64,000 nt of DNA, taken from NCBI RefSeq assembly GCF_003627215.1, contig NZ_CP032677.1:3043501-3107500 (forward strand). The letters run 5' to 3'. Below, piece by piece: positions 1 through 8,804 of the stretch; positions within the stretch are counted from its first letter, which is position 1; each line of letters opens with the position of its first letter. A program made the translations under genes and the position numbers. The notes beneath the pieces were generated by a model. The model was not told the origin of the DNA, searched no databases, and saw only the letters and a list, made by a program, of their open reading frames with translations. This DNA is from Pseudomonas sp. Leaf58. Lineage in GTDB: Bacteria; Pseudomonadota; Gammaproteobacteria; Pseudomonadales; Pseudomonadaceae.

Positions 1-1855
1 AGACCTCGGCCTGCTTGACCGCCTCGTTGGCCGCGGCCATTACCCCGACATTGCCCCCGGCCAGGTGAAACGTGGCCTGCGCCACCTGCACGTTGGCGAT
101 GATACGCCGGGCCTCGCTGACCACATGGGCCACGGTCGCGCCTTCGTGGTCGTTGAGGAACACCAGCACCTGCATGCGCTGGCAACCTTCGGTGACCAGC
201 CCCGAATCCGGCGTATACGCCATCGAGCCTTGCTGCAGGCCCCGCGCCGACCCAGGTATGGCGGCCCAGCGCGGGTTGCCCTCGTTGTTGCCAGCAATCA
301 TTGCCTTGCCCATGCCGGCCACACTCTGCACCGACTGCACCCCGGCGACGTTGCGCATCTGGAAGTCGAACGACTCGACAGCGCGCATTACCGCCGGGGC
401 CAGGCAGGCTTCGTCGATGCCGTGGGTTTGGACGAATACCGCCAGCACGTCGAGGCCGATGGCGTAGCTGCTGACGATGCGCTGGTTGTCCTGGTTGTAG
501 CGCGAATCGGCACGCAGCTCCGGCGCGCCAGGGCCGATGTCACCCACCGCCAGTTGCCGCGCCTTGAACACCCCCACCCCCAGCAGCAGCAGGCTGATGC
601 TGAACACCAGCAACGCAGGCCCAGGCTGCGCCAGTGCCGACAGGCGCCACCACAGCGGGTGGTGCCGCGCATCTGCCTGCACCGCCGCCGGCGGCTTGAC
701 CTTGAGGTAGGACAGCAGCAACGGCAACACCATCTTGTTGGTGACGATCATCAGCATCACCCCCAGGCAGGCCGTTACGCCCAGTTCGTGCACGATCGGG
801 ATGTCGATCAGCATGATCACGGCAAAGCCCAGGGCATTCATCAGCAGCGCCAATGCACCGGGGATGAAAATTTTGCAGAAGCCGGAATGGGCCGCCTGCG
901 CTGCCGTTGCCCCGGCCAGCACGTCCTGCCGCCAGGCATTGGTCATCTGTACGGCATGCGACACGCCGATGGAGAAGATCAAGAACGGCACCAGCACCGA
1001 CATCGGGTCGATACCCAGGCCCAGCAGCGGCAGCAGCCCCAGCAGCCAGACCACCGGCAGCAGCGCCACCAGCAATGCCACCAGGGTCAGGCACAAGGAG
1101 CGCGAGTACACCCAAAGCAACAGGGCGGTAATCAGCAAGGCGACGACGAAGAACAACAGCACCGTGCTCAGCCCCTCGACCACATCACCCACCAACTTGG
1201 CGAAGCCCACCACATTGATCTCGATGTCGGCGCTGGCGTAGCGCGCGCGGATCTCCTCCAGGCGTTTGGCCACCTCCACGTACGACACCGGCTGGCCGGT
1301 ACGCGGGTCGCTGTCCTGTAGGTCGGCACGCACCAACGCCGCGCGCTGGTCATTGGCTAGCAGGCGCCCTACCTGGCCGGCGCGTGCGGCATTGCTGCGC
1401 ACCTTCTGCAGGTCTTCGGCGGTGCCGGTGTACTGCGGCGGCACCACCAGGTCACCGACAAAACCCTCTTCGGTCACTTCCACATAGCGCACATTGGGGG
1501 TGAACAGCGAGGTCACGCTGGGCCGGCTGACCCCAGGGATGAAAAACACGTCATCGGTGACGCGTTGCAGTACCTCGAGGAATTCAGGCCGGTAGATATC
1601 ACCCTCGCCCTTCCAGCGCACGCTCACCAGCAGGCGGTTGGCCCCGGTGAATGCCCGGCTGAAATCGAGGAAATTGAGCATATACTCGTGGCGCACCGGG
1701 ATCTGCTTGTTGAACCCGGGGTCCAGGCGCACGTGGGTAGCGCTGTAACCCAGCGCCAGGCTAATCAGCAAGAACAACCCAAGCCAGGCCCGCCTGGCGT
1801 CCAGCAGCAGGTCGGCGCCAGCGCGTACCCAGCGATCGGTGCGGCTGCGGCTCAT
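1..1855 (-). CDS. RND/MMPL-family inner-membrane transporter, C-terminus cut by window edge
   Basis: The start codon is at 1855 and the frame stays open to base 1, giving about 618 residues; roughly 180 C-terminal residues lie outside. It begins with a hydrophobic helix (about residues 18-38), then a large periplasmic loop, then a block of membrane helices (about 225-420) containing IDPMSVLVPFLIFSIGVSHA, the typical RND/HpnN-type pattern. It is a close paralogue of the complete 800-residue protein at 35367-37769; for example, DPGFNKQIPVRH is shared. The ATG overlaps the stop of the upstream YCF48 gene (ATGA), so the two are translationally coupled. The role is probably export or envelope trafficking of a hydrophobic compound; the substrate is inferred to be steroid only from context. 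Confidence 0.85.
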   Translation of the reverse strand, partial: MSRSRTDRWVRAGADLLLDARRAWLGLFLLISLALGYSATHVRLDPGFNKQIPVRHEYMLNFLDFSRAFTGANRLLVSVRWKGEGDIYRPEFLEVLQRVTDDVFFIPGVSRPSVTSLFTPNVRYVEVTEEGFVGDLVVPPQYTGTAEDLQKVRSNAARAGQVGRLLANDQRAALVRADLQDSDPRTGQPVSYVEVAKRLEEIRARYASADIEINVVGFAKLVGDVVEGLSTVLLFFVVALLITALLLWVYSRSLCLTLVALLVALLPVVWLLGLLPLLGLGIDPMSVLVPFLIFSIGVSHAVQMTNAWRQDVLAGATAAQAAHSGFCKIFIPGALALLMNALGFAVIMLIDIPIVHELGVTACLGVMLMIVTNKMVLPLLLSYLKVKPPAAVQADARHHPLWWRLSALAQPGPALLVFSISLLLLGVGVFKARQLAVGDIGPGAPELRADSRYNQDNQRIVSSYAIGLDVLAVFVQTHGIDEACLAPAVMRAVESFDFQMRNVAGVQSVQSVAGMGKAMIAGNNEGNPRWAAIPGSARGLQQGSMAYTPDSGLVTEGCQRMQVLVFLNDHEGATVAHVVSEARRIIANVQVAQATFHLAGGNVGVMAAANEAVKQAEV

Positions 1856-2847
1856 GGCTGAGCCTCCTGGCTGACCGCAACGGTGGGTTGCTGGCCCTGG
1901 AACACGCCGCGTTCACCGGCCACCAGCAGGTGGCGGCCACTGAGGCCCACAGCCGAGGTCAAGGTGCCCAAGCCGCTGCGCTGGTCGATGCCCAACAGGT
2001 TGCCCTGGGCATCCAGGCGGATCAGCCGGCTGGCGCCCCCCACCAGCACCAAGCCGCCCTGCCCCGGCAAGCGGGCGTGGCCGTAGATCGGCTGGCTGCT
2101 GCCAACATCGATACGCTGCCAGCTGCCCCCAAAGTCGTTGCTGCGAAAAACATGGCCGCGCATGCCGTAGGCCAGCCAGGACGAAGCCGAGAGGCGTACC
2201 ACCCCAAACAACGAGCCGTTGTAGAACGGCGGCATAAGCTGCCAATGCTGGCCGCCATCCCTGGAGCGCAGCACCAGGCCTTGCTCGCCAACCAGCATCT
2301 GCTGCCCGTCTGCGCCGCCGTCGAGGCCGTTGAAGTGGGCGCCGTCACCTGGCATGTCGCGAACCACCCAGTGTTCACCCGCATCCTCCGAAACCAGAAA
2401 CTTGCCATAGCTGCCGTAGGCCACCACGCGCAGGCCATCCCCACTCCAAACCCCAAGCAGCGGTTCGCCGAGCTCGGCGTCGTGGTGCTTTTCCTGCCAG
2501 GTTTGGCCGGCGTCGGCGGAGCGTAAGATCCACCCGTCGTGGCCCACGGCAACCAGCACCTGGGCATTGACGGCGATCACACCGGTCAGCGTGGCGTCAC
2601 GCCCGCCGCCCAGCTGGCTGGCCTGCCAACTGCGGCCGCTGTCGTGGCTGGTGAGCAGCGTGCCGCGCTCACCGACGGCGACCAGCCGGTCACCTACGCT
2701 GACCAAGGCATTGACCTGAACCCGGTCGACCAGCACCTCGCTGACGGCAAGCGGCGTGGGCTGGCGTGGGGCGAAGGCAAAGGCGACGGCGGCGATGACG
2801 ATAGCGCTCATCAGGTAACCGATCAGTTGGCGCGAGGCAGGCTGCAT
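1852..2847 (-). CDS. YCF48-type beta-propeller envelope protein
   Basis: 331 residues starting at MQPASRQLIGYL. One N-terminal hydrophobic segment (about residues 8-26) should anchor it in the inner membrane or act as an uncleaved signal. The rest is built of repeating blades with BNR/Asp-box-like motifs (SHDSGRSW, SADAGQTW, SEDAGEHW, SRDGGQHW), as in the YCF48/Hcf136-like family. The reading frame is open for 149 further codons upstream, but that part runs through the REP and promoter and lacks a ribosome site. It is about as long as and very like the protein at 37780-38748, and like that one it precedes an RND gene. It is probably a periplasmic partner of the pump; the exact function is unknown. 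Confidence 0.85.
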   Translation of the reverse strand: MQPASRQLIGYLMSAIVIAAVAFAFAPRQPTPLAVSEVLVDRVQVNALVSVGDRLVAVGERGTLLTSHDSGRSWQASQLGGGRDATLTGVIAVNAQVLVAVGHDGWILRSADAGQTWQEKHHDAELGEPLLGVWSGDGLRVVAYGSYGKFLVSEDAGEHWVVRDMPGDGAHFNGLDGGADGQQMLVGEQGLVLRSRDGGQHWQLMPPFYNGSLFGVVRLSASSWLAYGMRGHVFRSNDFGGSWQRIDVGSSQPIYGHARLPGQGGLVLVGGASRLIRLDAQGNLLGIDQRSGLGTLTSAVGLSGRHLLVAGERGVFQGQQPTVAVSQEAQP

Positions 2848-2903
2848 TGGGGTGACCCTCTTGGAATTGTGCCGGCATGATCCGGCTGCCCTGCCCAGGG
2901 CTA

Positions 2904-2921
2904 CATCGTCCAAATGGCTTA
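2904..2921 (-). promoter_or_regulatory. Conserved 18-bp dyad, promoter of YCF48/RND operon 1
   Basis: Read toward the gene it is TAAGCCATTTGGACGATG, 57 bp before the start codon at 2847. The right half matches the window-wide consensus TAGTCCNNNNGGACGATG exactly; the left half deviates (TAAGCC). All 18 bases are identical to the site at 38857-38874 before the paralogous operon. Confidence 0.7.
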
Positions 2922-2930
2922 ACCCCGCCC

Positions 2931-3016
2931 TTGTAGGAGCGGGTTTACCCGCGAACACCGGCGCAGCCGGTGCCAGGCACCGTGTTGGATGCTTCGCGGG
3001 CATGCCCGCTCCCCCC
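2931..3016. repeat. REP palindrome pair
   Basis: Two inverted REP elements, TAGGAGCGGGTTTACCCGCG and TTCGCGGGCATGCCCGCTCC, flank a small GC hairpin. This is the common P. putida-type extragenic palindrome. It lies between the thiolase operon end and the promoter at 2904. Confidence 0.8.
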
Positions 3017-3145
3017 AGGGTCAGCGCACCGCCCGCAAACTCAGTGCTCTGCGCGCCAACGCAGCCCAGAGGGCTGAGTGATCTCCCACAGGTACGGCCG
3101 GCGAAGGGCTGCGCAGCAGCCCCGGGCGCCCCTGACTGACGGGCA

Positions 3146-4354
3146 TTAAGGCAACTCGAACAACCCCGCCGCCCCCATCCCGCCACCAATACACATTGCG
3201 ACCACCACATAGCGCACGCCACGCCGGCGCCCTTCGAGCAAGGCATGGCCCACCATCCGCGCGCCCGACATGCCAAACGGGTGGCCGATCGCAATTGCCC
3301 CTCCGTTGACGTTCAACCGCTCCGGCGGGATTTCCAGCGCATCCCGGCAATGCACCACCTGGCAGGCAAACGCCTCGTTGATTTCCCACAAGCCAATATC
3401 CGCCACCCCCAGGCCAAAACGCTTGAGCAGCTTGGGCACCGCCAGCACCGGCCCAATGCCCATTTCTTGTGGCGCACACCCGGCCAAGGCAATGCCGCGG
3501 TAAATGCCCAACGGCACCAGACCACGCCGGCGCGCCTCGGCACGGCTCATCAACAAGCTGGCCGAGGCACCATCGGAAAACTGCGAGGCATTGCCCGCCG
3601 TGACGAACTCGCCCTGGCCCACCCACTTGCCGTCCTTCCATACCGGCTTCAACGCAGCCAGGTCCTCCAGCCGGGTACTCGGCCGGTTGCACTCGTCACG
3701 GTCTACCCGCACCCGCTGATGCCCGGCAGGCTGGCCGTCCTGGTCGAACAGCAGCTTGTCGACCTCCAACGGCACCAGCTCCTCGTCGAACAACCCATCA
3801 CGCTGAGCGGCCGCCGTGCGCAACTGGCTCTGCAGCGAGTACTCATCCTGCACGGCGCGGCTGATGCCGTAGCGGCGCGAAACGATCTCGGCGGTTTCCA
3901 GCATTGGGATGTAGGCATCCGGCATCAGCGCCTGCACGGCCTGGGACTGCGCCCGGTAGGTGTTCTTGTGCTTGGTCTGGGTCAGCGACAACGACTCCAC
4001 GCCGCCGCCAATGGCAATGTTCAGCTCACCGCTGACAATGCCCTTGGCGGCCATCCCGATGCTGATCAGCCCCGAGGCGCACATGCGGTCCACGGCCATG
4101 CCCGGCACGCTGTACGACAGCCCGCCGGTATAGGCACACAAGCGGCCGATGTTGTAGGCCTGGGTGCCCTGCTGCACGGCAGCGCCCATGATCACATCGT
4201 CGATGGCATCGGCTTCGACCCCACTACGCTCGACCACGGCACGCACCACATGCCCACCCAGTACCGGTGCCTCGGTGTCGTTGAACGACCCACGGAACGA
4301 TTTGGCCAGCGCGGTACGCGCGGTGGCAACGATGACGGCTTCATTCAGGTCCAT
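3146..4354 (-). CDS. Acetyl-CoA acetyltransferase-type thiolase
   Basis: 402 residues, normal length for the thiolase family. The nucleophile is Cys92 in DRMCASGL. The C-terminal catalytic His is in the [11 protein letters not shown] block, and the second Cys is in CIGGGMG near the C-terminus. It is the last gene of the long ring C/D operon, 6 bp after the MaoC gene. It probably carries out a thiolytic step on a ring-opened steroid CoA ester or on its beta-ketoacyl product. It is not a close match to FadA5 and differs from FadA6, which is present separately at 6581-7732, so the exact substrate is open. Its active-site loop has the acetoacetyl-CoA thiolase form rather than the CGSSQQ form of FadA6. 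Confidence 0.88.
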   Translation of the reverse strand: MDLNEAVIVATARTALAKSFRGSFNDTEAPVLGGHVVRAVVERSGVEADAIDDVIMGAAVQQGTQAYNIGRLCAYTGGLSYSVPGMAVDRMCASGLISIGMAAKGIVSGELNIAIGGGVESLSLTQTKHKNTYRAQSQAVQALMPDAYIPMLETAEIVSRRYGISRAVQDEYSLQSQLRTAAAQRDGLFDEELVPLEVDKLLFDQDGQPAGHQRVRVDRDECNRPSTRLEDLAALKPVWKDGKWVGQGEFVTAGNASQFSDGASASLLMSRAEARRRGLVPLGIYRGIALAGCAPQEMGIGPVLAVPKLLKRFGLGVADIGLWEINEAFACQVVHCRDALEIPPERLNVNGGAIAIGHPFGMSGARMVGHALLEGRRRGVRYVVVAMCIGGGMGAAGLFELP

Positions 4355-4360
4355 GACGGC

Positions 4361-4831
4361 TCACTCGGCTACAGGGTTGAAGGTATAACGGCTGATGGTG
4401 TCGATCACGCAACCAGGGCGGCTTTCGCCTTCGATTTCGACGCTGACCCGCACCACCAGCTGCACGCTGTCGGCTACCTGCTCGGCGCGCAGCACCTGGC
4501 CACGGCCGCGCACCCGCGCACCCACGCGCACCGGCGCCGGAAAACGCACACGGTCGCTGCCGTAGTTGACGCCCATCGCCAGGTTGTCGATGGTCAATAG
4601 TTGCGGCAGGAACAGGTTGACCAGCGACAGGCTCAGGTAACCGTGGGCAATGCAGGCGCCGAACGGGCCCTGCGCCGCCCGCTCAGGGTCGACATGAATC
4701 CATTGGTGGTCGCCGGTGGCTTCAGCGAACAGGTCAATGCGCTGCTGGCTGATGGTCAGCCATTCGCTGCAGCCCAGGTCGGTGCCCTCGGCAGCCAGCA
4801 AGGCCTGGGCACTGTTGAACACATGGCTCAT
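4361..4831 (-). CDS. MaoC-family (R)-specific enoyl-CoA hydratase
   Basis: 156 residues starting at MSHVFNSAQALL; the frame continues upstream, but only this ATG sits after a plausible ribosome site (GGAGCCCCCC). The hydratase-2 motif is present as GDHQWIHVDPERA followed by GPFGACIAHGYLSLSL, with the Asp/His pair expected of a single hot-dog MaoC hydratase. It lies between ipdF and the terminal thiolase, so it probably hydrates an enoyl-CoA made during degradation of the ring C/D-derived acyl chain. The pairing with the thiolase is inferred from position only. Confidence 0.85.
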   Translation of the reverse strand: MSHVFNSAQALLAAEGTDLGCSEWLTISQQRIDLFAEATGDHQWIHVDPERAAQGPFGACIAHGYLSLSLVNLFLPQLLTIDNLAMGVNYGSDRVRFPAPVRVGARVRGRGQVLRAEQVADSVQLVVRVSVEIEGESRPGCVIDTISRYTFNPVAE

Positions 4832-4841
4832 GGGGGGCTCC

Positions 4842-5627
4842 TCAGGCTTGCTGTGAACTGACCGACAACACTTCACCGACCATGTACGAGGCATAGTCGC
4901 TGGCCAAAAACATCATCACGTTGGCCACTTCCCAAACCTCAGCGGCACGGCCAAAAGCCTCGCGGCTGGCCAGGCTGGCGAGCAACGCTTCGCTGGAGGC
5001 TTTCTTCAGAAAGTCATGCAGGGCAATCGACGGCGACACCGCGTTGATGCGCACGCCATGCTCGGCCGCTTCCAGTGCGCTGCAGCGGGTCAGCGCCATT
5101 ACCCCGGCCTTGGCCGCAGCGTAATGCGCCTGCTCCTTCTGCGCCCGCCAGCCCAGCACCGAGGCGTTGTTGACGATGGCACCGGCACCGCGCCGCTGCA
5201 TGTGTGGCAGCATGGCCCGGGTCATGCGGAAGGTGCCGGTAAGGGTCACGTCGATCACCCGTGACCATTCCTGGTCGCTCATCTCGACCACCGCCTTCTG
5301 GCCGCCGAGCCCGGCGTTGTTGATCAGCACATCGACGCCGCCCAGCAGGCCCTCGGCGCGGTCGACCAGTGCTTGCACATCGGCCTCCACGGTAACGTCG
5401 CACAGCTGGCCATAAATGGCCTGCAGCCCGGTTTCTGCCTTGAGGCGTTGCACCGCCTCCTCCAGGCGACGTGGGTGCACATCGGAAATCATCAGCGCGC
5501 GGCAGCCTTCCTCGGCGCTGCGCCGGGCTGCCGAGTAGCCTATCCCGGCACCTGCAGCGGCGGTAATCAACACAGACTTGCCGGCCAGCAACTGGTGGCC
5601 GGGTACATACGGGGGAGCTTGTTTCAT
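4842..5627 (-). CDS. ipdF: IpdF-like short-chain dehydrogenase (ring C/D pathway)
   Basis: 261 residues, classical SDR. The cofactor loop is ITAAAGAGIG (residues 21-30), NNAG is at 103-106, and the catalytic residues are Ser156, Tyr169 and Lys173. The stretch NNASVLGWRAQ and the following YAAAKAGVMALTRCSALEAAE closely match what I recall of M. tuberculosis IpdF (Rv3559c). IpdF interconverts the 5-hydroxy and 5-oxo forms of the methylhexahydroindanone propionyl-CoA intermediate. It sits in an operon with fadE30, echA20, ipdC and ipdAB, as in actinobacterial HIP clusters. The assignment is strong by motif and context. Confidence 0.85.
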   Translation of the reverse strand: MKQAPPYVPGHQLLAGKSVLITAAAGAGIGYSAARRSAEEGCRALMISDVHPRRLEEAVQRLKAETGLQAIYGQLCDVTVEADVQALVDRAEGLLGGVDVLINNAGLGGQKAVVEMSDQEWSRVIDVTLTGTFRMTRAMLPHMQRRGAGAIVNNASVLGWRAQKEQAHYAAAKAGVMALTRCSALEAAEHGVRINAVSPSIALHDFLKKASSEALLASLASREAFGRAAEVWEVANVMMFLASDYASYMVGEVLSVSSQQA

Positions 5628-5666
5628 AGGTGGTTTCCTGTAGTCGATGGTCTGCTCTGGCGCGGC

Positions 5667-6545
5667 CTAGCTGCCCCACACCCTTTGCGCCGGCGGCGCC
5701 TGGGCCAGGATCTGCGCCACCGCTGGGCCAATTTCCGCTACCTGCCAGCGCCCGCCCTTGTCCTCGGTGGTACCGGTGCGCCAGCCATCGGCCAGCGATA
5801 TCCGCCCACCCTGGCTTTCAAACACCTGCCCGGTCACCTGCGCCGACTCGACACTGCCCAGCCACACCACCAACGGCGCGACGTTCTCCGGCGCCCAGGC
5901 ATCGAAGCTGCCGTCTGCGGGGGCCTTGACCACATCCGGCATGGCGCTTTCGGTCATCGCTGTGCGCGCGGCAGGTGCCAGGGCGTTGGCCGTAATGCCG
6001 TAGCGGGCAAGTTCTGCCGCCTGCACCAGGGTCAGCGCGGCAATCCCGGCCTTGGCCGCGGCGTAGTTGGACTGGCCGATCGAGCCCTGCAGGCCAGCGC
6101 CGGAGCTGGTGTTGATGATCCGCCCCGCCACCGGGGTGCCGGCCTTGGCCAGGTCGCGCCAACGGCGCCCGAGGATGTTCGCCAGGCAGTAGTGGCCCTT
6201 GAGATGCACGCGCATCACCAGGTCCCAGTCGTCCTCCTCCAGGCTGATGAACATGCGGTCCCGCAGCACCCCGGCGTTATTGACCAGCACGTGCACTTCG
6301 CCGAACGCGTCGAGCGCCGCGTCGACAATGCGCTGGGCACTGGCCAGGGTGGTGATGTCGTCACTGTTGGCAATGGCCTGGCCACCGCTGGCGCGGACCT
6401 CGCTGGCCACCGCCTGCGCGGCCTCGGCGCGAATATCGTTGACCACCACCTGGGCGCCCTCGGCGCCGAATGCCAGCGCATAAGCACGGCCCAAACCGCC
6501 GCCGGCACCGGTGATGATTACCGTGCGGCCTTCACATATCGCCAT
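5667..6545 (-). CDS. SDR-family oxidoreductase, Rv3548c-like
   Basis: 292 residues, somewhat longer than a classical SDR because of a C-terminal extension of about 40 residues. The cofactor loop TGAGGGLG is at 12-19, NNAG at 89-92, Ser147/148, Tyr161 and Lys165. The start MAICEGRTVIITGAG and overall length recall M. tuberculosis Rv3548c, a gene of the HIP (ring C/D) regulon and of the 17-beta-HSD4-type SDR branch. It probably oxidises a 3-hydroxyacyl-CoA during breakdown of the opened C/D rings. The substrate is not established from sequence. It lies between fadA6 and ipdF in the same operon, with a 35-bp gap to fadA6. Confidence 0.75.
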   Translation of the reverse strand: MAICEGRTVIITGAGGGLGRAYALAFGAEGAQVVVNDIRAEAAQAVASEVRASGGQAIANSDDITTLASAQRIVDAALDAFGEVHVLVNNAGVLRDRMFISLEEDDWDLVMRVHLKGHYCLANILGRRWRDLAKAGTPVAGRIINTSSGAGLQGSIGQSNYAAAKAGIAALTLVQAAELARYGITANALAPAARTAMTESAMPDVVKAPADGSFDAWAPENVAPLVVWLGSVESAQVTGQVFESQGGRISLADGWRTGTTEDKGGRWQVAEIGPAVAQILAQAPPAQRVWGS

Positions 6546-6580
6546 GTCTGAATCCTTTTACCGGGTATGAAAAGCGCGCT

Positions 6581-7732
6581 TTACAGGCGCTCGATGATCG
6601 TTACGTTGGCCTGGCCACCGCCTTCGCACATGGTCTGCAAGCCATAGCGGCCGCCGCTGCATTCCAGTTCGTTGAGCAGCGTGGTGGTCAAGCGGGCACC
6701 GGTGGCGCCGAGCGGGTGGCCGAGGGCGATGGCGCCACCGTTGACGTTGGTTCGCGCCGGGTCGAAATCGAGTTCCTTGCTCCAGGCCATGACCACCGAG
6801 GCAAAGGCTTCGTTGATTTCCACCCGGTCGATGTCGGCCATGCGCAGGCCGCTGCGTTGCAAGGCCCTGCGGGTGGCGGCAATCGGTGCAGTGAGGTGCC
6901 AGATGGGGTCGTCGCCCAGCACCGTCAGGTGGTGGATGCGCGCCCTGGGCGTCAGGTCGTAGCGCTTGAGCGCCGCTTCCGATACAACCAGCAAAGCTGC
7001 CGAAGCGTCACAGGTCTGGCTGGCAACCGCCGCCGTGATCGACGGGAACTGCAGGTCGACCGGTTGCAGCTCGGCCATTTTCGCCAAACTGGTCTGGCGT
7101 GGGGTTTCGTCCACCGCCAAGCCCGGGTAGCCGACGATCTCACGGGCAAAGCGCCCGCTGGCAATGGCCGCCAACGCCCGCCGATGGCTTTCCAGCGCGA
7201 ACACTTCCATCTGCTCGCGGCTGATCTGCCAATGCTCGGCAATGCGTTGCGCGGCATAAAACTGGTTGACCGGCTGCGTGCCGAAGCGCGCGCGCCAGCC
7301 CTCGCTGCCAGAGAACGGGTCGGCGAAGCCAAGTGGCTGGCCGGCCAGCATCGCCGAGGAAATCGGAATGCGGGTCATGGTCTGCACGCCGCCTACGGCG
7401 ACCACATCCTGGGTGCCGCTCATCACCGCCTGGGCAGCGAAGTGCAGCGCCTGCTGCGATGACCCGCACTGACGGTCGACCGTGGTCCCCGGCACCGACA
7501 GCGGCAGCCCGGCGGCCAGCCAACTGGTACGGGCGATATCACCGGCCTGGGCGCCGATGGTATCGACACAGCCAAAGATCACATCGTCGTAATCCTCGGC
7601 GGGGATGGCGTTGCGTGCGACCAGGGCCTTGAGCACATGCGCGCCCAGGTCGATGGCATGCACCTCGGCCAGCGCGCCCTTGCGCTTGCCGGTGGGGCTG
7701 CGCAGCGCATCGACAATATATGCCTGTGCCAT
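6581..7732 (-). CDS. fadA6: FadA6-like thiolase of ring C/D degradation
   Basis: 383 residues. The nucleophilic Cys89 lies in VDRQCGSSQQA, the His in ALGHPLGATGARL and the second Cys in LQTMCEGGGQANVTIIERL. The first 70 residues (YIVDALRSPTGKRKGALAEV, then VDTIGAQAGDIARTSWLAAG) closely follow M. tuberculosis FadA6 as I recall it. FadA6 is assigned to thiolysis of the ring-opened MOODA-CoA-type product. The gene starts 3 bp from the stop of the upstream dehydrogenase gene and is part of the long hsaC-led operon. Identification is confident; the exact thiolysis step is taken from the literature on the family. Confidence 0.88.
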   Translation of the reverse strand: MAQAYIVDALRSPTGKRKGALAEVHAIDLGAHVLKALVARNAIPAEDYDDVIFGCVDTIGAQAGDIARTSWLAAGLPLSVPGTTVDRQCGSSQQALHFAAQAVMSGTQDVVAVGGVQTMTRIPISSAMLAGQPLGFADPFSGSEGWRARFGTQPVNQFYAAQRIAEHWQISREQMEVFALESHRRALAAIASGRFAREIVGYPGLAVDETPRQTSLAKMAELQPVDLQFPSITAAVASQTCDASAALLVVSEAALKRYDLTPRARIHHLTVLGDDPIWHLTAPIAATRRALQRSGLRMADIDRVEINEAFASVVMAWSKELDFDPARTNVNGGAIALGHPLGATGARLTTTLLNELECSGGRYGLQTMCEGGGQANVTIIERL

Positions 7733-7735
7733 GTT

Positions 7736-8794
7736 CTACTCCTCGAAGGTGTGCCCCGGCCCAAGCCGGGTGCCGTCGGCGAACAGGTAGGCGCCGACAC
7801 GGGATTTATGAAAACCGCGGTCTCCCCAGGACGCATCCAGCGCCCAGGCTCGCTTCATGAACATTTGCAGGTCGACTTCCCAGGTGTAACCCATCGCGCC
7901 ATGCACCTGGATGCCGTGGCGCGCGGCCAACCAACTGGCCTCGCAGCAGGCCAGGCGGGCCTGCGACACCCATACCGAGGCGTTCGCTTGGCCGCGCGCC
8001 AGGCCATGGGCGGCGCGGTACAGCACCGGCTTGGCCTGCTCGATCTGGCGCGCCACGTCGGCCAGGTGATGCTTGACCGCCTGGAAGCTGCCGATCTGCC
8101 GGCCGAACTGCTTGCGCTGGGCCACGTAGTCCACCGACAGGTCGAGCATGCGCTGGGCCAGGCCAAGCAACTGCCCGGCCACCGACAGCGCGCCACGGTC
8201 GAGCATCTGCGCCTGCAGGCGGCGGCCTTGCTCGCCAGCGGCCAGCAAGGTCTGCGCTGACGGGTTCCAGCTCACCTGGCCCAGGCGCCGCGAGGCGTCG
8301 ATGCTCGGGTTGGCCTGCACATCCACCGCCGCCCGCGGCACCAGGTGCAGGTCGGCGCCCGCCGGCAAAATCAGTACCTCGGCGAGCTGGGCGTCGCTGA
8401 CCAGCGGGTTGATGGTGTGGCTGATCGCCAAGCGCACACTGCCTTCGGCGATGCGCGGCAGCAGCTCGGTGCGCGCCGGGTGCCCAGGGTCGAGGCTGGC
8501 CAGCAGGCCAGCGGCCACATAGGCGGTGTCGGCCAGCGAATCAGGGATGCCGTAGTAGCCCAGTTCCTGGGTCATCAGGGCCCAGGCCACATCGTCCATG
8601 CCCAGGCCGCCTTCGGTTTCGGGCACCGACAGCGCCGTCAGGCCCTGGGCAGCAATGCGGTTGCGCAGGTCGGGCGAGCGCCCGGCGTCGGTTTCCCAGA
8701 TTTCCCGGAGCATTTCCGGGGCGGCTTCGGTCATCAGGAAACGGCTGATGGCTTCGCGAAACGCCAGCTGGTCATCGGTAAAGGTGAAGTCCAT
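7736..8794 (-). CDS. Acyl-CoA dehydrogenase, partner of FadE30-like protein
   Basis: 352 residues starting at MDFTFTDDQLAF; upstream codons overlap the preceding gene and were excluded. It is an acyl-CoA dehydrogenase of the shorter, divergent kind. The C-terminal domain carries RKQFGRQIGSFQAVKHHLAD and QVHGAMGYTWEVDLQMFMKR, while the N-terminal half is weakly conserved. It lies directly between fadE30 and fadA6. In steroid pathways such short chains usually pair with a longer chain into an alpha2beta2 enzyme, so it may form a complex with the product of 8805-9968 or act like FadE32/FadE33 later in the pathway. Which of the two cannot be decided here. Confidence 0.8.
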   Translation of the reverse strand: MDFTFTDDQLAFREAISRFLMTEAAPEMLREIWETDAGRSPDLRNRIAAQGLTALSVPETEGGLGMDDVAWALMTQELGYYGIPDSLADTAYVAAGLLASLDPGHPARTELLPRIAEGSVRLAISHTINPLVSDAQLAEVLILPAGADLHLVPRAAVDVQANPSIDASRRLGQVSWNPSAQTLLAAGEQGRRLQAQMLDRGALSVAGQLLGLAQRMLDLSVDYVAQRKQFGRQIGSFQAVKHHLADVARQIEQAKPVLYRAAHGLARGQANASVWVSQARLACCEASWLAARHGIQVHGAMGYTWEVDLQMFMKRAWALDASWGDRGFHKSRVGAYLFADGTRLGPGHTFEE

Positions 8795-8804
8795 GGCCTG
8801 GTCC

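Noticed and set aside
65-1321. A 418-codon plus-strand open frame over the RND gene
   Set aside because: It is the shadow of the partial RND gene, whose paralogue at 35367-37769 confirms the minus strand; the composition (His/Gln/Arg-rich) is not protein-like.
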